A DNA stretch of 64,000 bases from Stemphylium vesicarium. Taxonomy: Eukaryota; Ascomycota; Dothideomycetes; Pleosporales; Pleosporaceae. The stretch is taken from NCBI GenBank assembly GCA_004380135.1, contig QXCR01000085.1, forward strand, positions 62,001-126,000, written 5' to 3'. The position numbers and the translations under genes were made by a program. Shown here one piece after another: positions 55,263 to 64,000 of this stretch. The notes under the pieces were generated by a model. That model was not told where the DNA came from and did not search any database. It saw nothing but the letters and a program-made list of their open reading frames with translations. Positions within the stretch are counted from its first letter, which is position 1. Each line of letters starts with the position of its first letter.

Positions 55263-55264
55263 TA
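55178..55264 (-). repeat. Right terminal inverted repeat of the Tc1/mariner-type element
   Basis: Ends CGCTAAGCACTG|TA at 55251-55264. Read on the minus strand it matches the left end as described there. Confidence 0.88.
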
Positions 55265-55373
55265 ATGATCTCTTAGCATAGGAAGTGTAAAGCTAGACTA
55301 GCGTTAGTAGCCCTTTCGGCTCGGCCGCCGGGCGTAAATAAATTGTGTGTGTGTGTGTGTGTAATGATCTCTT
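55263..55373 (+). mobile_element. Short SINE-like insertion with (TG)n tail and 12-bp direct repeats
   Basis: TAATGATCTCTT occurs at 55263-55274 and again at 55362-55373, bracketing an 87-base insert that contains CCTTTCGGCTCGGCCGCC and GGGCGTAAATAA and ends in a (TG)n microsatellite (about 55344-55361). Direct repeats of this length plus a simple-repeat 3' tail are the mark of target-primed reverse transcription (SINE or truncated LINE). The target starts exactly at the right boundary of the inverted-repeat element, so this insertion is younger than that element. Confidence 0.65.
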
Positions 55374-55640
55374 CGGGTTGCCTACTGTTGGGTTCTCTAC
55401 GAACGACGGCTCACTCTCTAATCTCAGGACGGAGCTCATTGCCAAGGCGACTCACGATGATGAGTGATGACATTGAATACACATCGCAATCAGCTTGCTC
55501 GTCTTCATCACCAAGATTGGACATTGACAAACCATTGTTCTCCGCGATACCCTACAGGGCTCGGATGAACTTACTATCCGAGTGTTCTCATTCACAGACC
55601 CGGGCATTCTGATGCCATTCACAGTTGGCTTGTGTCCCTC
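55374..55640 (-). pseudogene. Relic of an acyl-carrier domain (PKS/NRPS-like synthase fragment)
   Basis: On the minus strand one frame reads FIRAL, a stop (TAG), then GIAENNGLSMSNLGDEDEQA, DCDVYSMSSLIIVSRLGNEL and RPEIRE before another stop. This follows the carrier-protein pattern of fungal polyketide synthases (A-L-x-I-I-A-E-E-x-G-L...D-S-L-x-S-L-x-I-x-S-R-L-R-E-E-L), and the phosphopantetheine Ser survives in YSM. The first stop is one C-to-T change from Gln. With the reductase fragment at 52898-53113 it forms the remains of a synthase ending in carrier-reductase. The NmrA-like gene starts a short way upstream in the same direction. Confidence 0.5.
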
Positions 55641-55772
55641 CGGCGAAGAAGCGCCCATAATATGTTGAACGAAATCAGCAGCTCGGTACTTGAACGCGAT
55701 TCTAGAAGCGATGACGATGATACAAGGCACCTGTTTCTGACAACCAATTTTCCTACAACTGTAACGACTATT

Positions 55773-56705
55773 CTACACATCGAAAATCGCTCTATTCTGC
55801 TCCACCCACTCCTCAAGCCGAAGTGGCGACTGACCTGTATAAAGCAAAACATTACTCACACCCTCGCTGTATTTGGGGAACCGCTCGCCATTGCCCTTAT
55901 CCGGACCCTTGGTGCTCAAAGTCTTAATCATGTAGTCCGCAGAAGCCGGCGGCATACCAAAACCCAGGTACCTTTTGTACATTTCCTCCTTGCCCCGAGT
56001 CGTAATCTTGACCTCCTTGCCGAGCGTCTTGCCAATCCTGTCGACACTTTCGTGAAGTGAGAGTATCTCAGGGCCGTAAAGATACACCTTCCTCTGTCCA
56101 TTCTTCGGGCCAGACACGATGATATTGCCGACGGTTCTGCCAATGTCGCTCGGTACGATGTTGTCTTGCTCAAACTCCGCGCCGTACAAATTGACCTCAT
56201 TGGCAGCTATGCCATCTTTCTCCGCGAGCAGGTTGCTAGCGAAGCAGCCGGGGCGTACGGCGATGTAGTGCTCAGAGCCGAAGACATCGTCCAAGTTCGC
56301 TTCCACCTGCGCGTGCACATACGGAATGAGGTCCGAAGCCGGTATCTCGCGTAGACCGCGATCGACGAGAACCGTAAAGCTGCTTAAGAACACGACAAAC
56401 TCTACGCCTGCAGCTTTCATCGCCGTGATGGCGCCGCGAAGGTGGCCAGACGCATGGTGGACAAGGTAGATGAATGCGCGTTTTGCACCCGAGGCTTTGA
56501 TCGCTTGCGTCACCGTCTCCGGCTTCTCGAGATCGGCTGCGATTCTGTGGTAGTCTCCCGCCTCTTCGGATTCTTTGGTGAGACCCGGAATGGGTTTGCT
56601 GGTGTCTCGCATTGCAAGCCAGACCTTGGCTCCGAGCCCTGCAGCCGTTCGCGCGGCTACGGAGCCTACTTGGCCGGTCGGGCCGAAGATGATGACGGAT
56701 GTCAT
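55773..56705 (-). CDS. NmrA-like NAD(P)-binding reductase (quinone oxidoreductase-like)
   Basis: Start chosen at MTSVIIFGPTGQVGSVAART, giving 310 residues. The frame is open a further 103 codons upstream, but that part has no resemblance. The Rossmann glycine motif GPTGQVG is intact, followed by AFIYLVHHASGHLRGAITAM and FVVFLSSFTVLVDRGLREIP (the atypical SDR active-site Ser/Lys region is modified as in NmrA proteins), and IAVRPGCFASNLLAEKDGIA. NmrA-like proteins are either redox sensors (Aspergillus NmrA binds the GATA factor AreA) or quinone reductases. The length and close fit to YtfG/QorB-like proteins favour an enzyme. It stands next to the synthase relic, so it may once have belonged to the same cluster. 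Confidence 0.82.
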   Translation of the reverse strand: MTSVIIFGPTGQVGSVAARTAAGLGAKVWLAMRDTSKPIPGLTKESEEAGDYHRIAADLEKPETVTQAIKASGAKRAFIYLVHHASGHLRGAITAMKAAGVEFVVFLSSFTVLVDRGLREIPASDLIPYVHAQVEANLDDVFGSEHYIAVRPGCFASNLLAEKDGIAANEVNLYGAEFEQDNIVPSDIGRTVGNIIVSGPKNGQRKVYLYGPEILSLHESVDRIGKTLGKEVKITTRGKEEMYKRYLGFGMPPASADYMIKTLSTKGPDKGNGERFPKYSEGVSNVLLYTGQSPLRLEEWVEQNRAIFDV

Positions 56706-57729
56706 GGCGACGGTTTGGGGTATGTTTAGTTGTACGTTTAGTTGATAGCGAAGACGGAAAGTACCTGTATCAATACATAGCTTCTTGCTGTCGACTTTAT
56801 CTATTCGTGTATACCGAGCTACGGCCTCTTGGGTAAAGCTTGGAGCGCTTGATCTGGCAATTGCACGCGTCCGTGCCGCAGTGTGGCATTTAGGCACCCC
56901 GGGAACACGATGGCAAGAGAATCCATAGGGCACTGGAATCGCAGATTCCTTGCAGCAAGCACAAAGCAGTTGCCGGCTCAGATACCCCGGATCACAGGCT
57001 GGGGATAGGTTCAAATCTTCATAATTTGCACATCTACGCCCTTACCATTCGCTCTTTTTGGTCACCATCTCACAAGTTCTTGCGGAAGTAAGAAGTGGCT
57101 TTCCCGCGAGGTTCGGTCTTACCGGATTTTGGTCCTGGTAAACGGCGTTAACGGCTTCCTCACGGGCATCATCACTGACCAGCAGCTTCAACGTGGCTTT
57201 CGTAGACTACACCAGTGGTTTCCGCAACATCTGGTAGACGTAGGAGCTTTTGTTAGAAATCGGTAATTTAGTGCCCGTGGCACTGTACGAGATCCGAAGA
57301 AAGACATGAGTTGATGTATGAGAGAAGTTCCCGACTGACCACAAGGCAGCGTCATGTTTAGATTGCTGTCAAACTGACAGAGTGCAAGAGAGGGAAAGGT
57401 AAGGCTTGAAGTGTGCTCTCAACCCTGCGGCAGTACTCGCAGATGCCAACACCATCTTCCACTGAAGGTTATACGAAGAGGGGGGAGGAAACATCGCGGT
57501 GTGAAGTGGTTTTTACTTTGATTTCTAGTACAATGCAAGAGACCCCGAAGATGATAGAAGGAATGACCGTTAGTTTACGATTAATTCCGCTCTTCCAAGA
57601 TACTCGCAATGGGTATGCCCAACGCCGCCAACGCCAAAGCAAAATGCCCTATTTCCAACGTATGATAAAGGCTTAATTCTGGTCGTATTACGTACTCGGT
57701 GGTATCAAAATGTATGCACTATCCGATCA
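56706..57729. other. Gene-free stretch
   Basis: About 1 kb between the NmrA-like gene and the UBC6 stop. No credible ORF or repeat. Confidence 0.5.
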
Positions 57730-58581
57730 TTATGCGGGATTGGTTGTCGAGGCGGAAGATGTAACGGCGCCGTCACCCAAGACCCTTGCAATCAAAATGT
57801 ATAGCATCACGCATCCGAAAAAAACCCGCCATTTGTTGCGGCTCAGCCAGCCCTGGCCTGCATCTCGTGCTATTTGCGCTGCGTCTTGGACCACCGTCGC
57901 GCTTGTACCTGGTCGTCGTCGCAAACCCGAGACATCCGGTGAGCAGGCTGGCTGTTGTGCGGGGGTAGGTTTCGGTCGCGGTAGACCGGTTGCAAGATCG
58001 ATGTTTTTCTCTTTCATCCATTTGATGTTCTCCTCCTCCACCTCGGGCCACTCGTGCCTGAACTTTGCGCCGCCGTCGCCAGCGACAATGTTTCCCCTTT
58101 GACCGGCTGCGGCGTTCCCCGAAGCGGCTGTCTTGGTGCCGCCACATGTGCTGTTCCACCACCTGGTGCGTTGCGCGAAGAGTTTCCGCTCCGCGTCTGA
58201 TGCCCGGACACTACCAGTTGTGATCTCATCGCTCGTCATGAAACTAAGAAGGCCGGTCAGAATGGTGCTGACCTCCCACGCGGGATTGAAACTCTTCGGG
58301 TGGAAGTCGGATATGCTCAGGCACAGTCGACTGCTGGGTTGGAAGCGACCGGAAGGTGTGTGCATGCGGATGGCGGGGGGCGCGAAGGGGTAGTCGGGAG
58401 GGAAATTCAGGGTCCCCCAGTACTGGCCTCCTTCATAGGGCGTATCTGGGGGGCCAGTGATGATGTAGTGCCATTCGAGGATGTTTCTGTCCGAGGGATG
58501 GGCAGTGATGTAAGGTGGTGGAGATTTGGAGATGCTGGCGTATTCCCTTGTAAGGCGCTTGGTGGCTCCCGGTGTTGCCAT
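57730..58581 (-). CDS. UBC6: Ubiquitin-conjugating enzyme E2, ER-anchored (Ubc6/UBE2J type)
   Basis: Single exon. Start at MATPGATKRLTREYASISKS gives 283 residues. An upstream in-frame Met would add 41 residues with no similarity. The E2 fold spans about residues 8-120, with the active-site Cys at residue 87 in RLCLSISDFHPKSFNPAWEV, the usual Ubc6 order without the canonical HPN. A flexible linker leads to a C-terminal tail anchor (WRVFFGCVMLYILIARVLG). Ubc6 works with the Doa10 ligase in ER-associated degradation. All features are in place. Confidence 0.94.
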   Translation of the reverse strand: MATPGATKRLTREYASISKSPPPYITAHPSDRNILEWHYIITGPPDTPYEGGQYWGTLNFPPDYPFAPPAIRMHTPSGRFQPSSRLCLSISDFHPKSFNPAWEVSTILTGLLSFMTSDEITTGSVRASDAERKLFAQRTRWWNSTCGGTKTAASGNAAAGQRGNIVAGDGGAKFRHEWPEVEEENIKWMKEKNIDLATGLPRPKPTPAQQPACSPDVSGLRRRPGTSATVVQDAAQIARDAGQGWLSRNKWRVFFGCVMLYILIARVLGDGAVTSSASTTNPA

Positions 58582-58929
58582 AGCTAATGATTGTGTAGAG
58601 GGGACAGGTGGAGGCGCTCCTATACGTAGTGAACGCTGGTATTCTGGTCGTATAGGTGGCGGGAACACAAAGGCACGAGTTTGCGCAGTACGTCTCTTGC
58701 ACAAACAAATAAGTAATTACCCTTTATTGAAAAAGGAAAACACGAATGAACGGGAAGGCGCGAGAGTCGATGAAATAGTGAGTGAGAGAAAGTCTGGGTC
58801 GTCTCGCAAGTCCGAACCACTGTCGGGAAGTAAGCCGCACGTGCCCCCGAGCCAGCCCGCGGCGGGCGATCCGTCGTTCAAGGTTTCTGAATATCGCCAA
58901 GCATCCAGCACGAAGACATGACCAGCCCA
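58582..58929. promoter_or_regulatory. Divergent intergenic region UBC6/SAM50
   Basis: 348 bases between two divergently read starts. No specific site was recognised. Confidence 0.5.
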
Positions 58930-60612
58930 ATGGCTTCGCCGCATGAAGACGATGTAAGCAGACGACATGTCTGTGGGTAATAGATGGCTGCTAATTGACG
59001 CTTCAGGTCTTCGAAAGGCTCAAGAACAAGACGGACCTGGCAGAGCAGAAGCGACAACAAGATGAGCTCAATGCGCGATTGCACGCTCAGCAGCAGCGGG
59101 CGCAGGAAAGGCTAGGAGAGCTGGTATGCATCATGAAAGAGTACTGTGAGCCAATTGCTGAGAATCTTTCAGGTTGAGGACAACACGTCCCTCCCGGTGA
59201 CGATATCGTCAGTCCGCGTGCTGCACGCCAATCGCACACGGAGAAGTTTCCTCGAACGGGTCGTCGAACCTCTTCTGAGCGCAAACCGCACCGAGCCGTA
59301 TACTCTCGAGGATGCGCTGAAAGAAGTTGGCGAGGCCACGGACAAGCTCAATCGCTTCGGTAGGACCCCACCCACCCATAGTCTTTCACATGTCTGACAG
59401 CGGATAGGTATCTTCAAGTCGCCAATCTCAGTCTACCTCGACCGGCCAAGCCAGACCATTGCCACATCGTCCCCCACCGATGTCGATGTCTACATTTCTG
59501 CCATCGAGCGCGGCAACTACACCATCAAGACAGGAACAGAGGCCGGCGCTTCGGAAGCAGATGCCTATGTGCACGCCGAACTTCGGAACCTGTTTGGCGG
59601 AGCAGAGACGGTCAACGCACACGGATCGCTAGGAACACGAACGCGCTCCGCCTACTCGCTCGCTTTCGAGAGTCCCATCCTCAGCAACCCCGATCTCAAG
59701 TTCCAGGTCAACGGTTTCGCAAGTTCGACCTTGAAGAGCTGGGCAAGCCACGAAGAGGTGCTCAAGGGCGGAAACTCCAAGCTACTATGGCGGATGAAGA
59801 ACGGTGCGACGCATGAACTCGGCTACTCTGGCATCTGGCGGCAGATTACAAGCCTGGCCGAGAATGCTTCCCCTGCTGTCCGCGCTGACGCAGGCGATTC
59901 CTTCAAGTCGAGCATTACCCATACCTGGATCCAAGACAAGCGCGACTACCCCCTCCTTCCCAACAGCGGCTACATGATGAAGAGCGTGTCGGAACTCGCA
60001 GGATGGGGTCCCCTGAAGGGCGACACAGCCTTTTGGAAGTCGGAAGCCGAGTCGCAAGTCGCCATTCCCTTTGGAAACACTGGCATCACTTTTACCGCCG
60101 GTCTACGCGGAGGTCTGCTTTACCCGATGAAGTTGGGTGGCGACAGCCAACATCAGGCCTCGCGCATCAACGACCGCTTCCAGCTCGGTGGCCCCAACAA
60201 CGTCCGCGGTTTCCGTATCGCTGGCCTCGGTCCCCGTGATGGCGCCGATGCGCTAGGTGGTGACATCTACGCCGCCGGTGGCGCATCGCTCCTCCTTCCC
60301 CTCCCAAAGGTCGGCAAGGAGACTCCTCTCCGTTTGCAGGCTTTCATCAACGGCGGTCGCCTCCTCGCGCTCAAGACCCCGAATTCAAAGGAAAATGGAT
60401 CCTTCAACAACTCGAGCGACGTGTATGGTGCTATTGGAAAGTCTTTCTCTGCTCTCACTGCTGAGCTCCCCAGTGCGGCCGCTGGTCTGGGTCTCGTATA
60501 TGCTCATCCCGTTGCGAGGTTCGAAATCAACTTCTCCCTGCCGCTTGTCATGAGGGCCAAGGAGGAGGGCAGGAAGGGTCTGAGCTTTGGTGTCGGCATT
60601 GAGTTCTTGTAG
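58930..60612 (+). CDS. SAM50: Mitochondrial outer-membrane beta-barrel insertase
   Basis: Four exons: 58930-58953 (MASPHEDD), 59007-59123, 59173-59359 and 59408-60612, giving 510 residues. Sam50 (Tob55) is the core of the sorting and assembly machinery and inserts beta-barrel precursors into the outer membrane. The N-terminal part holds a coiled Lys/Gln segment and one POTRA domain (LPVTISSVRVLHANRTRRSF through LNRFGIFKSPISVYLDR). The rest is the 16-strand barrel with alternating polarity, containing the signature FQLGGPNNVRGFRIAGLGPR and the C-terminal GLSFGVGIEFL. Length and motifs agree with fungal Sam50. Confidence 0.93.
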
Positions 60613-60934
60613 ATGCATTCTGCGACAGTCATAGAGAGAGATGTACATGTACTAGTAGGCTCGTACCTTTTTGTCTTCTGAGCAAGCACAATACTTCCAC
60701 TTTTCATCCTTGTCCGTTTGTTGTATCAAGATGATGGTTGCTGATTCCGTGCGTGCCATCTAGCAAGGCAGGAGCGCTGATGACAATCGCAGAAAGACAC
60801 ACGTTGCATACCATGGAAAGTTCAAGTTCAACATGATTAACTACAAGAAACATCTCACTCTTCACATACATCTATCATCCCATCATAATAGAATTTGACC
60901 AAAAAAAAAGAATCCCGCACATCTCCATCACCCC
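60613..60934. other. Convergent intergenic region
   Basis: 322 bases between convergent stops. AT-rich with an A9-10 run near 60901. Nothing else. Confidence 0.5.
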
Positions 60935-62552
60935 CTAACTCCCTACCAACTGCGGTCCCTCAAACACCCCCTCCGGATCCCACACCCCCTTCACCCCAAC
61001 CAACCTCTCATAATTGCTCCCCCAATACCGTTCATGCGCCGCCGCACTCGTCAAATTCGTATCTGCATAATTAATATACATGCCAAACTCTTCCCCCCCA
61101 CTCGCCTCCTCCACCGCGCCCACCCACCCGTTCAAAAACCCCATCATCTCACGCATATACATCGCGCTGTCGGGGAAAATCCTGTCGTTGAATTGCATCT
61201 TGAACACAGCGTCGCGGTGCACATATGCCGTTTCGTTTGCGCTGACGGCGGAGATGGCAGAGCCAGCGCCGCCGTGCATGTCGATGAGGAGGTACCAAGA
61301 CCGACCGCGCAGGTTGCGGGCAGTGGTGAAGTAGTAATCCGCTAACGCGTACAGCGCTTTTTCAGACAGCGCGGGCATCATGAGGGATTTTGCGTAGAAG
61401 TTTTCGTGGTAGGTGTAGATTTCTGGTTGCGCGAGCGGACCGTTGGAGAAGGAGGTTAACGTGTTGAGCCAGGTTTTGGAGGTCACGGTGCCGGAGCCGC
61501 GGCCGCTGGCGGGGATGTTGAGCTGATGGAGTAAGGGGGCCATGATGGTGTCGTAGGTGCTGCGGTTGCCGTAGTATACGCCTGTCAGTTGGCGGGGGAG
61601 GAACATGCGCATGTTTAGCTCGGGGGGCTGGTCGTGCATGGTGAAGTTCTGAAGCGCGGAGATCATGGCGGTTAGTTGCGTTGTGTTGCTCGGGGAGAGA
61701 TCGTAGGAGAAGACTAGATTGTCTTCTGGGGCGGTGAAGGTGGAGAAGGTGAAGTCTGTTACGATGCCAAAGGCGGCGCCCGCGCCTCGTAGGGCCCAGA
61801 ATAGGTCTGGATTGGAGGTCTTGGACGCAGTGACTACGCTACTGTTGGATAGTACGACGGTTGCGGATATCATTGCGTCGAGGGTCAGGCCGTGCAGGCG
61901 GGAGGAGAGACCGTAGCCGCCGTGGAGGGTAAGACCGGATACACCAACACTGGGATGCTGTTAGTACGTTGATCTCCCACCGATCTATCTCTCCTGTGAT
62001 TTCGACTGACCCTGGACATGTTCCATGACTGATGGCCTGCTTGCCTTGCTCGTACAATGCCAATGCGATGTTTCCCAATCTTCCACCTGCTCCAACGACG
62101 GCAGTATGTGCTTCTGGATCAACCGTCACGGTATTGAAACGGCGCATATCGACAATCAGATGTCCATCTTCTCCTCCGAGACTACATGTGTGAAGGCAAG
62201 AAGTCAGTGTTTCTGTCTCAATCATAGACCGGAATTACCAAACTCACCCATGAGCACCATAGCTGTGACCTCCACATTTGGCAGTGACACGTATCCCACT
62301 CGAGACACCGCAAGACACCGCATTTTGCACATGTTTGACTGTTGTTGGCACAGCATATGAAGCTGGAATGAATGGCAGGCGTAGATTGAAGGGCTTGACG
62401 GCTTGAGTGTAGTTTTTGGTGTCTTCTTCGTATACCGGAACTTTGTGAGATTCGAGGCACTCGGAAAGTGTGGCTCTTTTGTCGAATGAGCTTGCGCTTG
62501 TTTTGGAGAGCAGCACACTCAGAACAAGCAAACACGTGCAAGAGGTTTTCAT
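60935..62552 (-). CDS. Secreted bicovalent FAD oxidase (glucooligosaccharide oxidase-like)
   Basis: Three exons on the minus strand: 62552-62248, 62181-62011 and 61949-60935, giving 496 residues. The start MKTSCTCLLVLSVLLSKTSA is a signal peptide. The FAD domain shows VTAKCGGHSYGAHGLGGEDG (His for covalent flavin) and AISHGTCPGVGVSGLTLHGG (Cys for the second bond), so a doubly bound FAD is expected, as in oligosaccharide oxidases and several secondary-metabolite enzymes. DLFWALRGAGAAFGIVTDFT completes the fold and the C-terminal BBE motif is YWGSNYERLVGVKGVWDPEG. The second donor is GTCAGT, slightly unusual, but it restores the frame exactly. The substrate is probably a sugar or oligosaccharide, by similarity only. 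Confidence 0.88.
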
Positions 62553-63467
62553 TTTGGAAGTCGAATATTGTCTCGGCTGACCAAAAGTAGTCCGTCCGCC
62601 AACGTACTTGCGATATTTAAGACATGCTCGTACCCTAGAGGTGGAACTTGACGACGGTGGGATCTCATATTGACTTAATAGACTACGGTTGAAAAGCAAG
62701 GAGGCAAGGGGTAAGGCTCCACGGAAACACTGTTGACGAGCAGCAACAGCCCTGCAAAGATGTTCAAGCCTGTTGGATGGTTCGTCGGCATCGTGACTAC
62801 GCTCATGGGATGAGAAGCCTGCAATAACAGATCTTACCCATCTTGCGGAGAATATGTTCAGCTATGGTATTTCCACGAAGCGGTGGCTTTAGTCATATTT
62901 CCATCTTGGCGCACATTGGTCGCAGAAAGATTGATAGATGTCGGCTCGTCTAAAGCCACGTACGGGCTCAGGTGCTGCGTTGCCGTGTCTGTGTGCCGGC
63001 ATAAGCCCGCGGTGTGGCGGATTTGTTTCCAGTAGACGGTGCGGCCAAGCAATCTTTTGTGTGTGCTTTTGGGATGTAGATGAATGACCGAAATGCAAGG
63101 CTGTTGTAATTTCTCGATGTTGATCAATCTGGGGTGGCAACCGGCTGAAACGTTGAACCCCTGCTCGAAACAAGGCTGCATATTGCGATATATTGTCCGA
63201 TGTGTAGCTTTTAACCGGCTTGGAAGTTCGTACAGACCGAGGCTGAAATGGCGTCCTGTGGTTCGGACGCAACGCATGAGGATATCGGCTGTTTAATCCA
63301 AGATGGTGTAGCTGGATGTTTCACAGTGGTAGTCCGGGAATTTGGGTCGTGTGCGCGTGACGCTAAGGCGACAATAGCAGAAATTCGAGAGACCGCAAGT
63401 CGGACGTACAAAATGATGTAGGCCCCCTGCGATTTGAAAATACCAAGTGCAAACATCCTCGTTCATT
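62553..63467. promoter_or_regulatory. Divergent intergenic region between the FAD oxidase and the lactonase
   Basis: 915 bases between divergent starts. No ORF is credible. Two secreted sugar-related enzymes sharing this region may be co-regulated (inference). Confidence 0.45.
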
Positions 63468-64000
63468 ATGCTCCCTTCACACTCTCTGCTCCTACCGCTG
63501 ATTGGAGGCGTAGCAAGTGCCGCAAATCTCTGGGCCACACACTACTCTGGCACCATCAACTATCTTGACTTTTCCGACAATGCCTTGACTCTGAGCGGCT
63601 CGAGTCCTACTGGAAACAAGCTACCCAGTTGGATTACATATGACAGTGCCGGAAAGGCGCTGTACATTCCAGATGAGGTTTTCTATGGAGCGACGGGAGG
63701 AAACCTAATGTCGTTCTCCGTTGGCGCGAACGGCAGCGTGAAGGCGACAGGAAAAGGAGCTACACCACTTGGTGTAGTTGCTACTGCGCTGTATGGTGGT
63801 CCCGACGGAAGAAGTTTCATAGCGAATGCTCATTAGTAAGTCAGCATTCTCCCTGGAAAGTCGCCGTCACTAACCGCTTGACAGTCAGTCTTCGCAGTTG
63901 ACGACCTTTAAGCTACCCTTGGCCGGCGGTGCGCCACTCCAAGCGATCAAGTACGATGGTAAAAGTGTCAACCCCTACCGACAGGAAGCTTCTCATCCAC
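63468..64000 (+). CDS. Secreted beta-propeller lactonase, N-terminal part (runs off the window)
   Basis: Exon 1 is 63468-63835. After a 49-nt GT-AG intron exon 2 starts at 63885 and runs to the window end. The start MLPSHSLLLPLIGGVASAAN is a signal peptide. The frame also allows an earlier Met seven codons upstream. The mature part reads LWATHYSGTINYLDFSDNAL, SWITYDSAGKALYIPDEVFY and GVVATALYGGPDGRSFIANA, the repeated blade pattern of the 7-bladed 6-phosphogluconolactonase-like (lactonase) family. In fungi these secreted members include muconate-cycle and unknown carbohydrate lactonases. The C-terminal half is outside the window, so only the family can be given. Confidence 0.75.

Noticed and set aside
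1..64000. CRISPR arrays, bacterial operons or phage genes
   Set aside because: The window is eukaryotic with spliced genes. No regularly spaced identical repeats were seen.

Overview
This is nuclear DNA of a filamentous ascomycete, most likely a Dothideomycete of the order Pleosporales. The evidence is about 24 mostly intron-bearing genes with short (about 45-75 nt) GT-AG introns, fungal-only families (Zn2Cys6 regulator, Pth11-like receptor, berberine-bridge oxidases), no operons, and long gene-poor stretches. The order-level placement is an inference from overall gene style. No marker was compared.

Layout. Bases 1-2618 hold the end of a probable Mcm10 gene and a tubulin-tyrosine-ligase-like PBY1 gene. 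Bases 2700-7800 contain no ordinary gene but a quasi-periodic series of TATA-plus-pyrimidine-leader modules on the minus strand (array 1). Bases 7855-14695 are a dense housekeeping block: lunapark (LNP1), complex III assembly factor MZM1, splicing factor SLT11, sterol methyltransferase ERG6 and pyruvate dehydrogenase E1-beta. Bases 15710-23201 hold a Zn2Cys6 regulator, an eight-exon Pth11-like seven-helix protein and an ARA2-type aldo-keto reductase. Bases 23460-27540 hold a second module series with the same architecture but on the plus strand (array 2). Bases 27614-31896 are a divergent pair, betaine aldehyde dehydrogenase and choline dehydrogenase/oxidase, which together would convert choline to glycine betaine. 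Bases 32298-37517 carry two unknown conserved-looking proteins and an O-methyltransferase. Bases 39058-47946 carry two sugar/quinate-type MFS transporters, a secreted FAD oxidase and a broken-looking BTB-domain gene. Bases 47950-51800 are gene-poor, with one stand-alone copy of the array-type mini-gene near 50137. Bases 51822-55700 hold a small secreted protein and a degraded region: a polyketide/NRPS-like synthase relic split by a 1977-bp Tc1/mariner-type inverted-repeat element that carries a beta-trefoil gene, with a SINE-like insertion abutting its right end. Bases 55773-64000 return to ordinary genes: NmrA-like reductase, UBC6, SAM50, a bicovalent FAD oxidase and the start of a beta-propeller lactonase.

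The most unusual signal is the pair of module arrays. Each module (roughly 200-430 bp) reads like a fungal core promoter: a TATA box, a pyrimidine-rich leader, then an ATG with a very short ORF. Several of the short ORFs look like one highly diverged helix-turn-helix (Myb/SANT-like) microprotein family. The family assignment is inference by eye. The promoter-like periodicity is visible directly.
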